From NCBI GenBank assembly GCA_001795335.1, contig MGOK01000142.1, positions 2,099-7,621 on the forward strand: DNA of 5,523 nt. Direction: 5' to 3'. Below the pieces are notes generated by a model. It was not told where the DNA came from and made no database searches. It saw only the letters and a program-made list of their open reading frames with translations. Below are positions 1 through 5,523 of the stretch, piece by piece. Positions within the stretch are counted from its first letter, which is position 1; each line of letters begins with the position of its first letter. The position numbers and the translations under genes were made by a program. The DNA comes from Chloroflexi bacterium RBG_19FT_COMBO_55_16 (lineage in GTDB: Bacteria; Chloroflexota; Anaerolineae; Anaerolineales; UBA4823).

Positions 1-632
1 GGGTTGCCGTGATCATTGTTGACAGCCGCGGCCAAAACACGATTGTAGTCGCCCACGGAGCCAATGACCACCTCACACCCGAGGACGTATCCGCCGCCGA
101 AGAGGCTTTCAAGCAAGCCTCGGTATTGGTGCTTCAATTCGAAATCCCCCTTCCGACTACCGCCCGGGCAATTCAGCTGGCGCGCGACCACGGCGCGCGG
201 GTAGTACTTAATCCTGGCCCGGCCCGGATCGTCGATGCAGCGTTCTTATCCAAGGTGGATTACCTGATTCCCAACCAGAATGAGCTGGCTACTCTCACCG
301 GGGTAACTTCCATCTCAGAAGCGGCCAATGCTTTAAGTTCCTGGGGTGTGAAGCAAGTGGTCGTTACCTTGGGCAGTGAGGGCGTACTCGTTGTCGAAGA
401 CGATCGCGAAGTTACCCTGCCCGCCCACCACGTTCAAGTTGTCGATACCACCGCCGCTGGAGATTCGTTTGTGGGAGCGTTTGCTGTCGCTCTGAACGAG
501 GGCCTGCCGACGCGCCAGGCCGCGGCCTGGGCGAATGCCGCCGGCGCTTTGGCGGTGACTAAAGCCGGCGCGCAGCCCTCCCTGCCGACGCGCGCTGAGC
601 TGAATGCCTTTATTAAAACATCATCGCGTTGA
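1..632 (+). CDS. rbsK: Ribokinase (PfkB family sugar kinase), 5'-truncated by the window edge
   Basis: Ribokinase phosphorylates D-ribose to ribose-5-phosphate with ATP in the cytoplasm, feeding the pentose phosphate pathway. The frame is open to the left edge: codons before the GTG at position 9 read V-A and continue into VIIVDSRGQN, matching the internal ribokinase stretch 'GVA.I.VD..G.N.I...GAN'. The GTG is therefore internal, and roughly the first 100 residues lie outside the window. Counting from that GTG, visible hallmarks are GAN (17-19), NPGPA (68-72), PNQNE (88-92), and the PfkB signature DTTAAGDSFVGAF (146-158), whose Asp152 in AGD is the expected catalytic base. The usual motif is DTTGAGD, so one Gly is Ala here. 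GAQPSLPT (187-194) near the end is typical of ribokinase rather than fructokinase or adenosine kinase. The gene stops with TGA at 630-632 and overlaps the convergent korB by 20 bp. Another PfkB sugar kinase remains possible because the N-terminal substrate lid is missing. Confidence 0.88.
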   Translation, partial: VAVIIVDSRGQNTIVVAHGANDHLTPEDVSAAEEAFKQASVLVLQFEIPLPTTARAIQLARDHGARVVLNPGPARIVDAAFLSKVDYLIPNQNELATLTGVTSISEAANALSSWGVKQVVVTLGSEGVLVVEDDREVTLPAHHVQVVDTTAAGDSFVGAFAVALNEGLPTRQAAAWANAAGALAVTKAGAQPSLPTRAELNAFIKTSSR

Positions 633-1656
633 CTTTTTCGATCGTCTCGCGCGGGGGGCGGATCTGGCTCTCCTTCAAACGGTTGAGTGGGGTTTCCGTC
701 AGGTTATAGATGTCGAGCAACGAGGGTTGATTGGTGTCGATATAAATCAACCCGGTAAGGAGCAGGTTTTTAGCGTTTGCCTCCTCCAGGATCGTCATCG
801 CCCGGCTACGGTCTGTCGGGTTATGCTCGCGGCCCAACTTCTTCAACACAACCGTCGAACCATCGTGCATGGTGACATCGATCGTTTCCCCTTCTTCATA
901 CTCCACCAGGATTTCTTCCATCGGGGGTACGTAGGACAGCTCATGCAAAGCCACTTCGTGATCCTTGCCCCAGGCGTAAGAGTGCATGGAGGTGTCCGTG
1001 TTATTGAAGGTGACACAAGGGCTGATGATGTCCAGCACGGCAATGCCGCGATGGCTGAGGGCAGCTTTGATCAATTCCTTCACCTGCTTGGGGTCACCGG
1101 CGAAGGAACGGGCGACGAAGGTGGCATTTCCGACCACAGCTTCCCAGGCGATATCCACCGGCATGTAAGGGTTCGTGCCATAGCCCTTGAGTGTCAAACC
1201 GGTCTCAGCTGTGGCGGAGAACTGGCCTTTAGTCAGGCCATACACGCCATTGTTCTCGATGATATAGACCAGGGGCAGGTTACGCCGCATGACATGCTTG
1301 AACTGTCCCATGCCAATGCTGGCCGTGTCGCCATCCCCGCTCACTCCCAGGCTAACCAGGGTATGATCGCCGAACATGGCTCCAGTTGCCAGAGAGGGCA
1401 TGCGTCCATGCAGACCATTAAAACCAAAAGATCGTCCCAGGAAGTAGGCCGGGCTTTTGCTCGAGCAGCCGATCCCGCTAAACTTCAGCAAGGATTCGGG
1501 GTGGATATTGAGTTCATAACAGGCGGTGATGATCTGGCTGGAGATCGAGTTATGCCCGCAGCCCTGACATAGGGTGCTCGGATGGCCGCGGTAATCCCCC
1601 TTTTCTAAACCAATCAGATTGACTTTCAATTTGGGGTGAGTCGCCTGGTCAACCAT
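613..1656 (-). CDS. korB: 2-oxoacid:ferredoxin oxidoreductase, beta subunit (KorB-like)
   Basis: This is the thiamine diphosphate (TPP) and iron-sulfur subunit of an enzyme that oxidatively decarboxylates a 2-oxoacid to acyl-CoA and reduces ferredoxin, or runs in reverse; it acts in the cytoplasm. The 347 residues match the usual length for the two-subunit type. Visible motifs: CQGCGH (30-35), GIGCSS (61-66) and SPC (212-214) supply Cys30, Cys33, Cys64 and Cys214, the expected four [4Fe-4S] ligands. HGR (83-85) precedes GDGD (107-110) and NNGVYGLTKGQ (135-145), which form the Mg-TPP site. ATG at 1656-1654 is a firm start: it lies 2 bp after the korA stop and is preceded by a nine-base perfect SD inside korA. 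Translational coupling with korA is likely. The exact substrate (2-oxoglutarate, pyruvate or branched-chain oxoacid) cannot be read from sequence, so korB is a family-level symbol. The 3' end overlaps the convergent ribokinase. Confidence 0.93.
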   Translation of the reverse strand: MVDQATHPKLKVNLIGLEKGDYRGHPSTLCQGCGHNSISSQIITACYELNIHPESLLKFSGIGCSSKSPAYFLGRSFGFNGLHGRMPSLATGAMFGDHTLVSLGVSGDGDTASIGMGQFKHVMRRNLPLVYIIENNGVYGLTKGQFSATAETGLTLKGYGTNPYMPVDIAWEAVVGNATFVARSFAGDPKQVKELIKAALSHRGIAVLDIISPCVTFNNTDTSMHSYAWGKDHEVALHELSYVPPMEEILVEYEEGETIDVTMHDGSTVVLKKLGREHNPTDRSRAMTILEEANAKNLLLTGLIYIDTNQPSLLDIYNLTETPLNRLKESQIRPPRETIEKVNAMMF

Positions 1657-1658
1657 GG

Positions 1659-3602
1659 TTATCTTACCTCCTTAGCCGGCTTCTTGGTCGCCTCCTTGGC
1701 TGCCTCCTTGGCCGCCTCCTTGGCCGCCTCCTTGGCCGCCTCCTTGGCCGCCTCCTTGGCCGCCTCCTTGGCTGCCTCTTTCGCCTTGATCGCCTCTTCA
1801 ACCCACCGGGCTGTCAATGGCAGGCCGTCCAGATGGGCCAGCGAGATCAATTTCACGCATTGAGCGGAATACTCCAGTGACAAAAGCTGATGCAGCTGAC
1901 CGTCACGGTTCATCTCGACCACGTAGACTTTTTCATGGTCGCGTACGAAATCGGTCACCTCTTGCGTAAACGGTATGGCACGGATGCGCATAAAATCTGT
2001 CTTGATACCAGCCTGCGCCAGGTGGAAGCGCGCCTCCTGGACGGCTGGTTCCGTCGAACCGAATGCAATGACTCCGATGTCTGCCGCCTCCATTGTCTCA
2101 ATGAGGGGTTTTGGTACGTACTGGCGCGCCGTTTCGAATTTCTTACGCAGGCGCAGCATGTTGCGTTCGTACTCTGCCGCGCCTTCGGAATAACGGGCGA
2201 ATTCATCATGACCAGTGCCGCGTGCGAACCAGGCGCTGCTCGGATAGCGATTGCCTGGGATCGTCCGGTATGTGATCCCATCTCCATCGACGTCCATATA
2301 ACGCGCCCACTTGCCATCCAGCTTCTCCAGGTCTTTTTCCCAGAGGACTTTGCCGCGGTCCATCGGTTCAGCGGGGTATTCAAATGGCTGGGTCATCCAC
2401 TGGTTCATCCCGATGTCCAGGTCGCTCAACACCAGAATCGGCATCTGCAATCGTTCAGCGAGGTCGAAGGCGCGCCAACCAAATTCAAAGCACTCGTTTG
2501 CCGAGCCAGGCAAGAGGATAACGTTCTCCGTATCTCCGTGTCCCATGAAATACACCATAGTCAGGTCAGCCTGGGAGGTACGGGTGGGAAGGCCCGTGCT
2601 GGGTCCTACACGCTGAACGTCCCAGATTACCACCGGCACTTCAGCGTAATAGGCCAGACCGACATACTCGACCATTAAGCTGATTCCCGGTCCAGAGGTA
2701 GAGGTCATTGCGCGCAAGCCAGCCCAACCAGCGCCGACCGCCATGCCGATCGCTGCCAGTTCATCTTCAGCCTGGACGACTGCATAGGTGTTCTTACCTG
2801 TCTCCGGTTCTTTACGCAATGTTGGCAAGTATTCGGTGAGCGCTTCCGCCAGGCTGGTGGCGGGGGTGATCGGGTACCAGGCAGCAAACTGCACGCCACC
2901 ATAGATAGCACCCAGAGCAGCTGCTGTGTTGCCGTCCGCCAAAATGTATCCACGCGTAGCATCCATCACTTCGATCCGGTATGGGTCGCTTTTCTCGAGG
3001 TGATCGGCAGCCCAGGCAGCTGCTTTCTGCACCAGATTAAAGTTCATATCAATCGGCTTTTGCTTGCTCTTGAAGTGGAACTCCAGAGCCTGATGTATCT
3101 TGTCCAGGTCGATGCCCAGCATTTCCGCCACCACGCCAACATAAACCATGTTGGCGATGTAATTCTTGAGGTTGGGCGGAACATCCGTCTCTTGGACCAG
3201 TTGCTTGACCGGCATGGGATACAAGACCACATCGTCCCGCGTGATCGGCAGACGGATGTCATCGCTGTAGAAGAACACACCGCCTGGTGGTACTTTCGAT
3301 AGATCTTGCGTGAATGAATCCGGGTTCATGGCAACCACGATCTCGTGCTCATCGCTTCGCGCCAGGAATCCATCCTTATTGACGCGGATGGTATACCAGG
3401 TGGGCAGGCCCTGGATATTCGAGGGGAACAGGTTTTTGCCTGAGACCGGGATCCCCATTTTAAATAAGGCGCGCAAGATCGTCAGGTTGGATGTCTGGCT
3501 GCCCGAGCCATTGGGCGTGCCGACAGTGATCGAAAAATCGTTCACGATAGACCCAAGCCGAGTGGATGGTTCAATTTCAATGGTTGGTTGTGCAGTTGTC
3601 AT
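1659..3602 (-). CDS. korA: 2-oxoacid:ferredoxin oxidoreductase, fused gamma-alpha subunit (KorA-like) with EAAK-repeat tail
   Basis: This 647-residue protein is the partner of KorB in a two-subunit 2-oxoacid:ferredoxin oxidoreductase. Residues about 20-200 form the gamma domain, with a Gly/Ser-rich segment at 28-35. Residues about 218-400 are the alpha (PP-type) domain, with the hallmark WYPITPATS (242-250), QAEDELAAIG (277-286), TSTSGPGISLM (300-310) and QRVGPSTGLPT (330-340). Residues about 500-600 resemble the transketolase C-terminal-like domain. No ferredoxin-like Cys clusters are visible, so the only predicted cluster is in KorB. From about residue 602 the chain changes into a Lys/Glu/Ala tail with eight EAAK-type units (609-640), not part of the catalytic fold. 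ATG at 3602-3600 has AAGGAGAT upstream, within the end of the regulator gene, 4 bp beyond that gene's stop. The family call is firm; the oxoacid used is not determined, and the tail's role is unknown. Confidence 0.93.
   Translation of the reverse strand: MTTAQPTIEIEPSTRLGSIVNDFSITVGTPNGSGSQTSNLTILRALFKMGIPVSGKNLFPSNIQGLPTWYTIRVNKDGFLARSDEHEIVVAMNPDSFTQDLSKVPPGGVFFYSDDIRLPITRDDVVLYPMPVKQLVQETDVPPNLKNYIANMVYVGVVAEMLGIDLDKIHQALEFHFKSKQKPIDMNFNLVQKAAAWAADHLEKSDPYRIEVMDATRGYILADGNTAAALGAIYGGVQFAAWYPITPATSLAEALTEYLPTLRKEPETGKNTYAVVQAEDELAAIGMAVGAGWAGLRAMTSTSGPGISLMVEYVGLAYYAEVPVVIWDVQRVGPSTGLPTRTSQADLTMVYFMGHGDTENVILLPGSANECFEFGWRAFDLAERLQMPILVLSDLDIGMNQWMTQPFEYPAEPMDRGKVLWEKDLEKLDGKWARYMDVDGDGITYRTIPGNRYPSSAWFARGTGHDEFARYSEGAAEYERNMLRLRKKFETARQYVPKPLIETMEAADIGVIAFGSTEPAVQEARFHLAQAGIKTDFMRIRAIPFTQEVTDFVRDHEKVYVVEMNRDGQLHQLLSLEYSAQCVKLISLAHLDGLPLTARWVEEAIKAKEAAKEAAKEAAKEAAKEAAKEAAKEAAKEATKKPAKEVR
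1666..1674 (-). promoter_or_regulatory. Ribosome binding site of korB (perfect nine-base SD)
   Basis: The coding strand reads TAAGGAGGT, complementary over nine bases to the usual 16S rRNA 3' end, with 9 nt before the korB ATG. It lies inside the last codons of korA, as expected for a translationally coupled pair, and it fixes the korB start. Confidence 0.88.
1683..1778 (-). repeat. 12-bp tandem repeat, 8 copies, encoding the EAAK tail of KorA
   Basis: On the plus strand the unit is CTTGGCCGCCTC. Five identical copies run head to tail (1707-1766). They are flanked by single-base variants at 1695 and 1767 (CTTGGCTGCCTC) and 1683 (CTTGGTCGCCTC); the next block, at 1779, has diverged. On the coding strand each unit reads GAG-GCG-GCC-AAG, giving Glu-Ala-Ala-Lys. 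Because the unit is four codons, copy-number change keeps the frame and only alters tail length. The identical core suggests recent expansion by slippage. Confidence 0.95.
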
Positions 3603-3606
3603 TGGA

Positions 3607-4386
3607 TCAAATCTCCTTCTCGTGCATGATCACAGTCACACCATTCTCGTCTGCCAAGGCGCGGTGGCGAATCAGATCGGTGTGAACCAATAAGGCATTG
3701 TAGCCCGCCTCCAAATCTCCCTTACAGATAGCATCCACCATGCGCTGGTGGTAACCCCAAACTTCTTCCAGGTAAGAATAATCGGCGTATAAATTCAGAC
3801 CAACCGCTTCATAAGCCTCCCAAAAAGCTTCCAGGATGCCAGTCACAAACGGGTTGTCGAGTCGCCGGTAAATGGTAAGGTGCAGTTCGCGATGCTCCAC
3901 TTGTGGGATGTGGATCTGCGTGCCGCGCAGCTGCTCCCAAGCACGCGCCATTAAAGCACGCAGGGTTTCGTGGTCTTGACGCGTGAGCAACCCTACGGCC
4001 TGGTACCAGTAACAGGTTTCGACATTCCGGCGCAGGTCGGCGAATTTATGAAAATACTCTTGATCCAGGGTGATAGCATAAGACAGGCTCTGCCTGACAG
4101 CCGGTAAAAAGGTGTACGGAAGGCGGCGAATACCGGTGCGCGGCCTGGCCTCCACAAAACCTAAAGCCCTGGCTACTTCCATCTGTTCGCGCAAGGTTGA
4201 TACGCTCAAATGCAATTCATAGCTCAACTCGCCAAGCGATGGCAGGCGAGACGGGCGTTCTCCCCCAACAGGATTCGCCGCCAGGTAATCAAGGAACTCG
4301 GAAGAAAGGTGTTTCTGCGCCATGAAAGTCATATTCGGGAAATAAATAGGATTAATCTGATTATTCGGACAAATTAATTTTATCAC
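3607..4386 (-). CDS. GntR-family transcription regulator with FCD ligand-binding domain
   Basis: This is a 259-residue DNA-binding regulator. Residues about 28-90 form the GntR winged helix-turn-helix, seen in LPSLGELSYELHLSVSTLR (48-66) and the following GFVEARPRTGIRRLP wing. Residues about 105-245 are an all-helical FCD domain, which in this family binds small carboxylates, often through a metal. Probable metal ligands are His169, His213 and His235; where FCD proteins usually carry Asp or Asn four residues before the first His, this one has His165. The stop is 4 bp from korA, so the gene leads a regulator-korA-korB operon, as pdhR leads aceEF-lpd. The outer start is GTG at 4386-4384 behind a GGAGGAGGAG tract. 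However, ATG codons at 4332 and 4323 (residues 19 and 22) are serious alternatives, because residues 1-18 are AT-rich, lie outside the known fold and overlap a promoter-like sequence. The effector is unknown. Confidence 0.88.
   Translation of the reverse strand: MIKLICPNNQINPIYFPNMTFMAQKHLSSEFLDYLAANPVGGERPSRLPSLGELSYELHLSVSTLREQMEVARALGFVEARPRTGIRRLPYTFLPAVRQSLSYAITLDQEYFHKFADLRRNVETCYWYQAVGLLTRQDHETLRALMARAWEQLRGTQIHIPQVEHRELHLTIYRRLDNPFVTGILEAFWEAYEAVGLNLYADYSYLEEVWGYHQRMVDAICKGDLEAGYNALLVHTDLIRHRALADENGVTVIMHEKEI
3611..3618 (-). promoter_or_regulatory. Ribosome binding site of korA
   Basis: The coding strand reads AAGGAGAT, 8 nt ahead of the korA ATG, one base off the full SD consensus. 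It sits within the final codons of the regulator gene, so korA translation is probably coupled to the regulator's. Confidence 0.8.
4351..4378. promoter_or_regulatory. Inverted repeat, candidate operator of the GntR/FCD regulator
   Basis: The left arm ATTAATCTG (4351-4359) and right arm CAAATTAAT (4370-4378) are inverted copies with one mismatch, separated by 10 bp. The right arm touches the proposed -10 box and the repeat covers the proposed start of transcription, the classic place for a repressor site. Dimeric GntR/FCD proteins bind palindromes and commonly control their own operons. It does not match the PdhR or FadR consensus, and its AT-rich arms could arise by chance. Confidence 0.4.
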
Positions 4387-4405
4387 CCCTCTCCTCCTCC
4401 GTCAA
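4377..4405 (-). promoter_or_regulatory. Candidate sigma70-type promoter for the regulator-korA-korB operon
   Basis: On the minus strand, TTGACG (4405-4400) and TAAAAT (4382-4377) are separated by exactly 17 bp. Each hexamer matches the sigma70 consensus at five of six positions. Transcription would begin near 4370, downstream of the GTG at 4386, so use of this promoter would require a regulator start at the ATG at 4332 or 4323. The position just ahead of a three-gene operon, in an AT-rich pocket, supports it. The prediction rests on pattern only. Confidence 0.5.
4391..4400 (-). promoter_or_regulatory. Possible SD for the GTG start of the regulator, or promoter spacer
   Basis: The minus strand reads GGAGGAGGAG, 4 nt from its end to the GTG at 4386, with the GGAGG core 9 nt away. 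It is the only SD-like tract near any candidate start of this gene; the ATGs at 4332 and 4323 have none. The same purine tract also falls in the 17-bp spacer of the promoter at 4377-4405, so only one of the two roles may be real. Confidence 0.5.
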
Positions 4406-4412
4406 GATTGCG

Positions 4413-4421
4413 ATAATATCA
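4413..4421 (-). promoter_or_regulatory. Alternative extended -10 promoter element
   Basis: The minus strand reads TGATATTAT, a TGN extension followed by TATTAT, with no convincing -35. Transcription would start near 4406 and give a leader of about 20 nt containing the GGAGGAGGAG tract, consistent with the GTG start at 4386. It competes with the promoter at 4377-4405. Confidence 0.25.
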
Positions 4422-4453
4422 ACAGTCTGGCTTCCCGGTGATAATGGATCCCC

Positions 4454-5523
4454 CTACAGGTCGTTCCTCACATAAAGTTTAACCTTGTCTTTTATTTCGA
4501 TCAGGCGGTAATTCTCCGCCAGGTATTGATCCAGCGCGGGAAATTCGAACCTCCCGATCAGCACCTGCTCGGGAGAATATTTGATGACCGTCGCCAGCAC
4601 CTGCGCCTGATCGAGATTGCCTGTCTCCACTCGCTTCAATGAAAACACTGCCAGCTCAGGCGGCACCGGTAGACCAGCCCGGAAGGCATACATCGGCAGA
4701 TCGGTGACAACCCATTCTGTCTGGGGTGCGAACTTGATCATTTTTCGCAAGAAAGCTTCCTTGTCCGGACCCAACTCAAGATCGGAGGCGGAAATTGCCG
4801 GCAGGGGAGTGAGCAGGCTGAGAGGCTCCTGAAACCGGAATGTGAAGAAAATTGCTGCCAGGCTGATCAGAGCTGCGATACGCAGCAGACCGTTAGTGTT
4901 GGGGTGAAGATTTGAGCGGATGATCTGCAACAGCAATCCAGCCGCCTCAACAACCGCGCTCGCTGCTAAAATGGCGGCCGGAATCGTGACAAGAAGCTGG
5001 TGATGGTCCCAGACCGGGCTGTGAAAGTAGAGCAATCCGTAAGCGGCGACCATCCAAGCCAGTGGGTAAAGGACCAGCCAGCGCTTCGCTTGCAGCGAGA
5101 ACAGGGTGCCAACCAATGCCAGGATCAATAATGGGATGACATTTTTGAGATGCCAATTGATAGTCAAAGCGACATTATTTCTGAACCCCTCGACATTCTC
5201 GGCGAAGAGATGCGTCTCCAGGAGTTGGGGTAGATTGGCGGGACCCACCAGGAGCAAGCCCCCAATGAGCGTGAATCCGGCGAAGACTGCGATCCAAAGA
5301 GCGGGGGGAGAAAGCAGCTTACGCCAGTTCAGATCTCCCTTATAGCGGACAAACTCACCGACCATAACGCCCAGGACGAAGATCACGACCAGGAAGCCAG
5401 TGATGAGTTTGATCAGCACAGATAAGCTCAACGCGATAGCAGAAAGAGCCAACCAGATCGGTTTCCGGCGCAGATGCCAAAGCGTCAGAGCGAGCAATGA
5501 GCATATTGCAAAGCTAAGTCCAG
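4454..5523 (-). CDS. GT39-like polytopic membrane glycosyltransferase, C-terminal part (cut by the window edge)
   Basis: The frame is open to the right edge; the TTG at 5497 is internal, since hydrophobic coding sequence continues upstream of it, so the N-terminal catalytic part is missing. Numbering from that TTG, hydrophobic membrane segments lie at about 14-48 (one or two), 65-85, 118-135, 140-157, 166-190 and 204-220. They are followed by a soluble tail of about 125 residues ending in LYVRNDL. The WDHHQLL motif (163-169) at the start of a late membrane segment and the tail pattern VVTDLPMYAFRAG recall bacterial GT39/ArnT-like (GT-C) enzymes, which transfer sugars from lipid-phosphate donors at the outer face of the cytoplasmic membrane. 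Donor and acceptor cannot be inferred. It lies on the same strand as the kor operon, with 67 bp before the regulator's outer start and no clear terminator between; a functional link to the operon is not evident. Confidence 0.72.
   Translation of the reverse strand, partial: GLSFAICSLLALTLWHLRRKPIWLALSAIALSLSVLIKLITGFLVVIFVLGVMVGEFVRYKGDLNWRKLLSPPALWIAVFAGFTLIGGLLLVGPANLPQLLETHLFAENVEGFRNNVALTINWHLKNVIPLLILALVGTLFSLQAKRWLVLYPLAWMVAAYGLLYFHSPVWDHHQLLVTIPAAILAASAVVEAAGLLLQIIRSNLHPNTNGLLRIAALISLAAIFFTFRFQEPLSLLTPLPAISASDLELGPDKEAFLRKMIKFAPQTEWVVTDLPMYAFRAGLPVPPELAVFSLKRVETGNLDQAQVLATVIKYSPEQVLIGRFEFPALDQYLAENYRLIEIKDKVKLYVRNDL

Noticed and set aside
568..595. GCGCGC at 568-573 and 590-595 as stem of a terminator hairpin
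   Set aside because: The arms are self-complementary six-base runs in GC-rich ribokinase codons with a 16-base loop and no following U-run on either strand.
604..1572. Long open frame (322 codons) on the plus strand opposite korB
   Set aside because: It lies wholly antisense to korB apart from the short junction with the ribokinase gene. Its translation has no recognisable domain and its composition follows from korB codon bias. KorB has clear catalytic motifs.
1683..1778. CRISPR-like array
   Set aside because: The units are 12 bp, directly adjacent without spacers, and in frame inside korA; this is a coding minisatellite.
1636..1863. Plus-strand frame encoding a repeated Ala-Ser-Leu peptide
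   Set aside because: The repeat peptide is just the other strand of the korA 12-bp repeat. No membrane or antifreeze-like protein is inferred.
1890..2678. Open frame of 262 codons on the plus strand opposite korA
   Set aside because: It is antisense to the conserved alpha domain of KorA, resembles no known family and has no SD site; it is a codon-bias shadow.
4387..4453. Terminator between the glycosyltransferase and the regulator
   Set aside because: Only short pairings such as GGATCC are present, with no stable stem followed by a U-run, so no terminator is called; read-through from the glycosyltransferase gene remains possible.

Overview
The window looks like chromosomal DNA of an anaerobic bacterium. 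The two-subunit 2-oxoacid:ferredoxin oxidoreductase, the GT39-like membrane glycosyltransferase with a soluble C-terminal tail, and the moderately GC-rich genes with strong Shine-Dalgarno (SD) sites would fit Chloroflexota, class Anaerolineae. This is an impression from protein style, not a proven assignment. No rRNA, tRNA, mobile element or CRISPR array is visible, and there is no non-coding stretch longer than about 70 bases.

Layout: (1) 1-632, plus strand, the C-terminal two thirds of a ribokinase (PfkB family) cut by the left edge. (2) 613-1656, minus strand, the beta subunit of a 2-oxoacid:ferredoxin oxidoreductase (KorB-like), whose 3' end overlaps the kinase tail-to-tail by 20 bp. (3) 1659-3602, minus strand, the fused gamma-alpha subunit (KorA-like), ending in an unusual tail of eight EAAK-type repeats encoded by a 12-bp tandem repeat. 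(4) 3607-4386, minus strand, a GntR/FCD transcription regulator. (5) 4454 to the right edge, minus strand, the C-terminal part of a polytopic membrane glycosyltransferase.

The regulator, korA and korB form a very tight operon read right to left. The gaps are 4 bp and 2 bp, and each downstream SD lies inside the upstream gene. This resembles the E. coli pdhR-aceEF-lpd layout, where an FCD regulator is the first gene of an oxoacid-decarboxylating enzyme operon and represses it. By analogy, the regulator here may sense a 2-oxoacid or related carboxylate and control its own operon. The AT-rich region 4331-4383 holds a sigma70-like promoter and an inverted repeat placed like an operator, and it raises the question of which start codon the regulator uses.

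The most unusual local structure is the korA 3' end. The 12-bp repeat encodes a predicted long charged helix on KorA, and on the mRNA it also creates seven AAGGAGG (SD-like) motifs at 12-nt intervals just ahead of the true korB SD.
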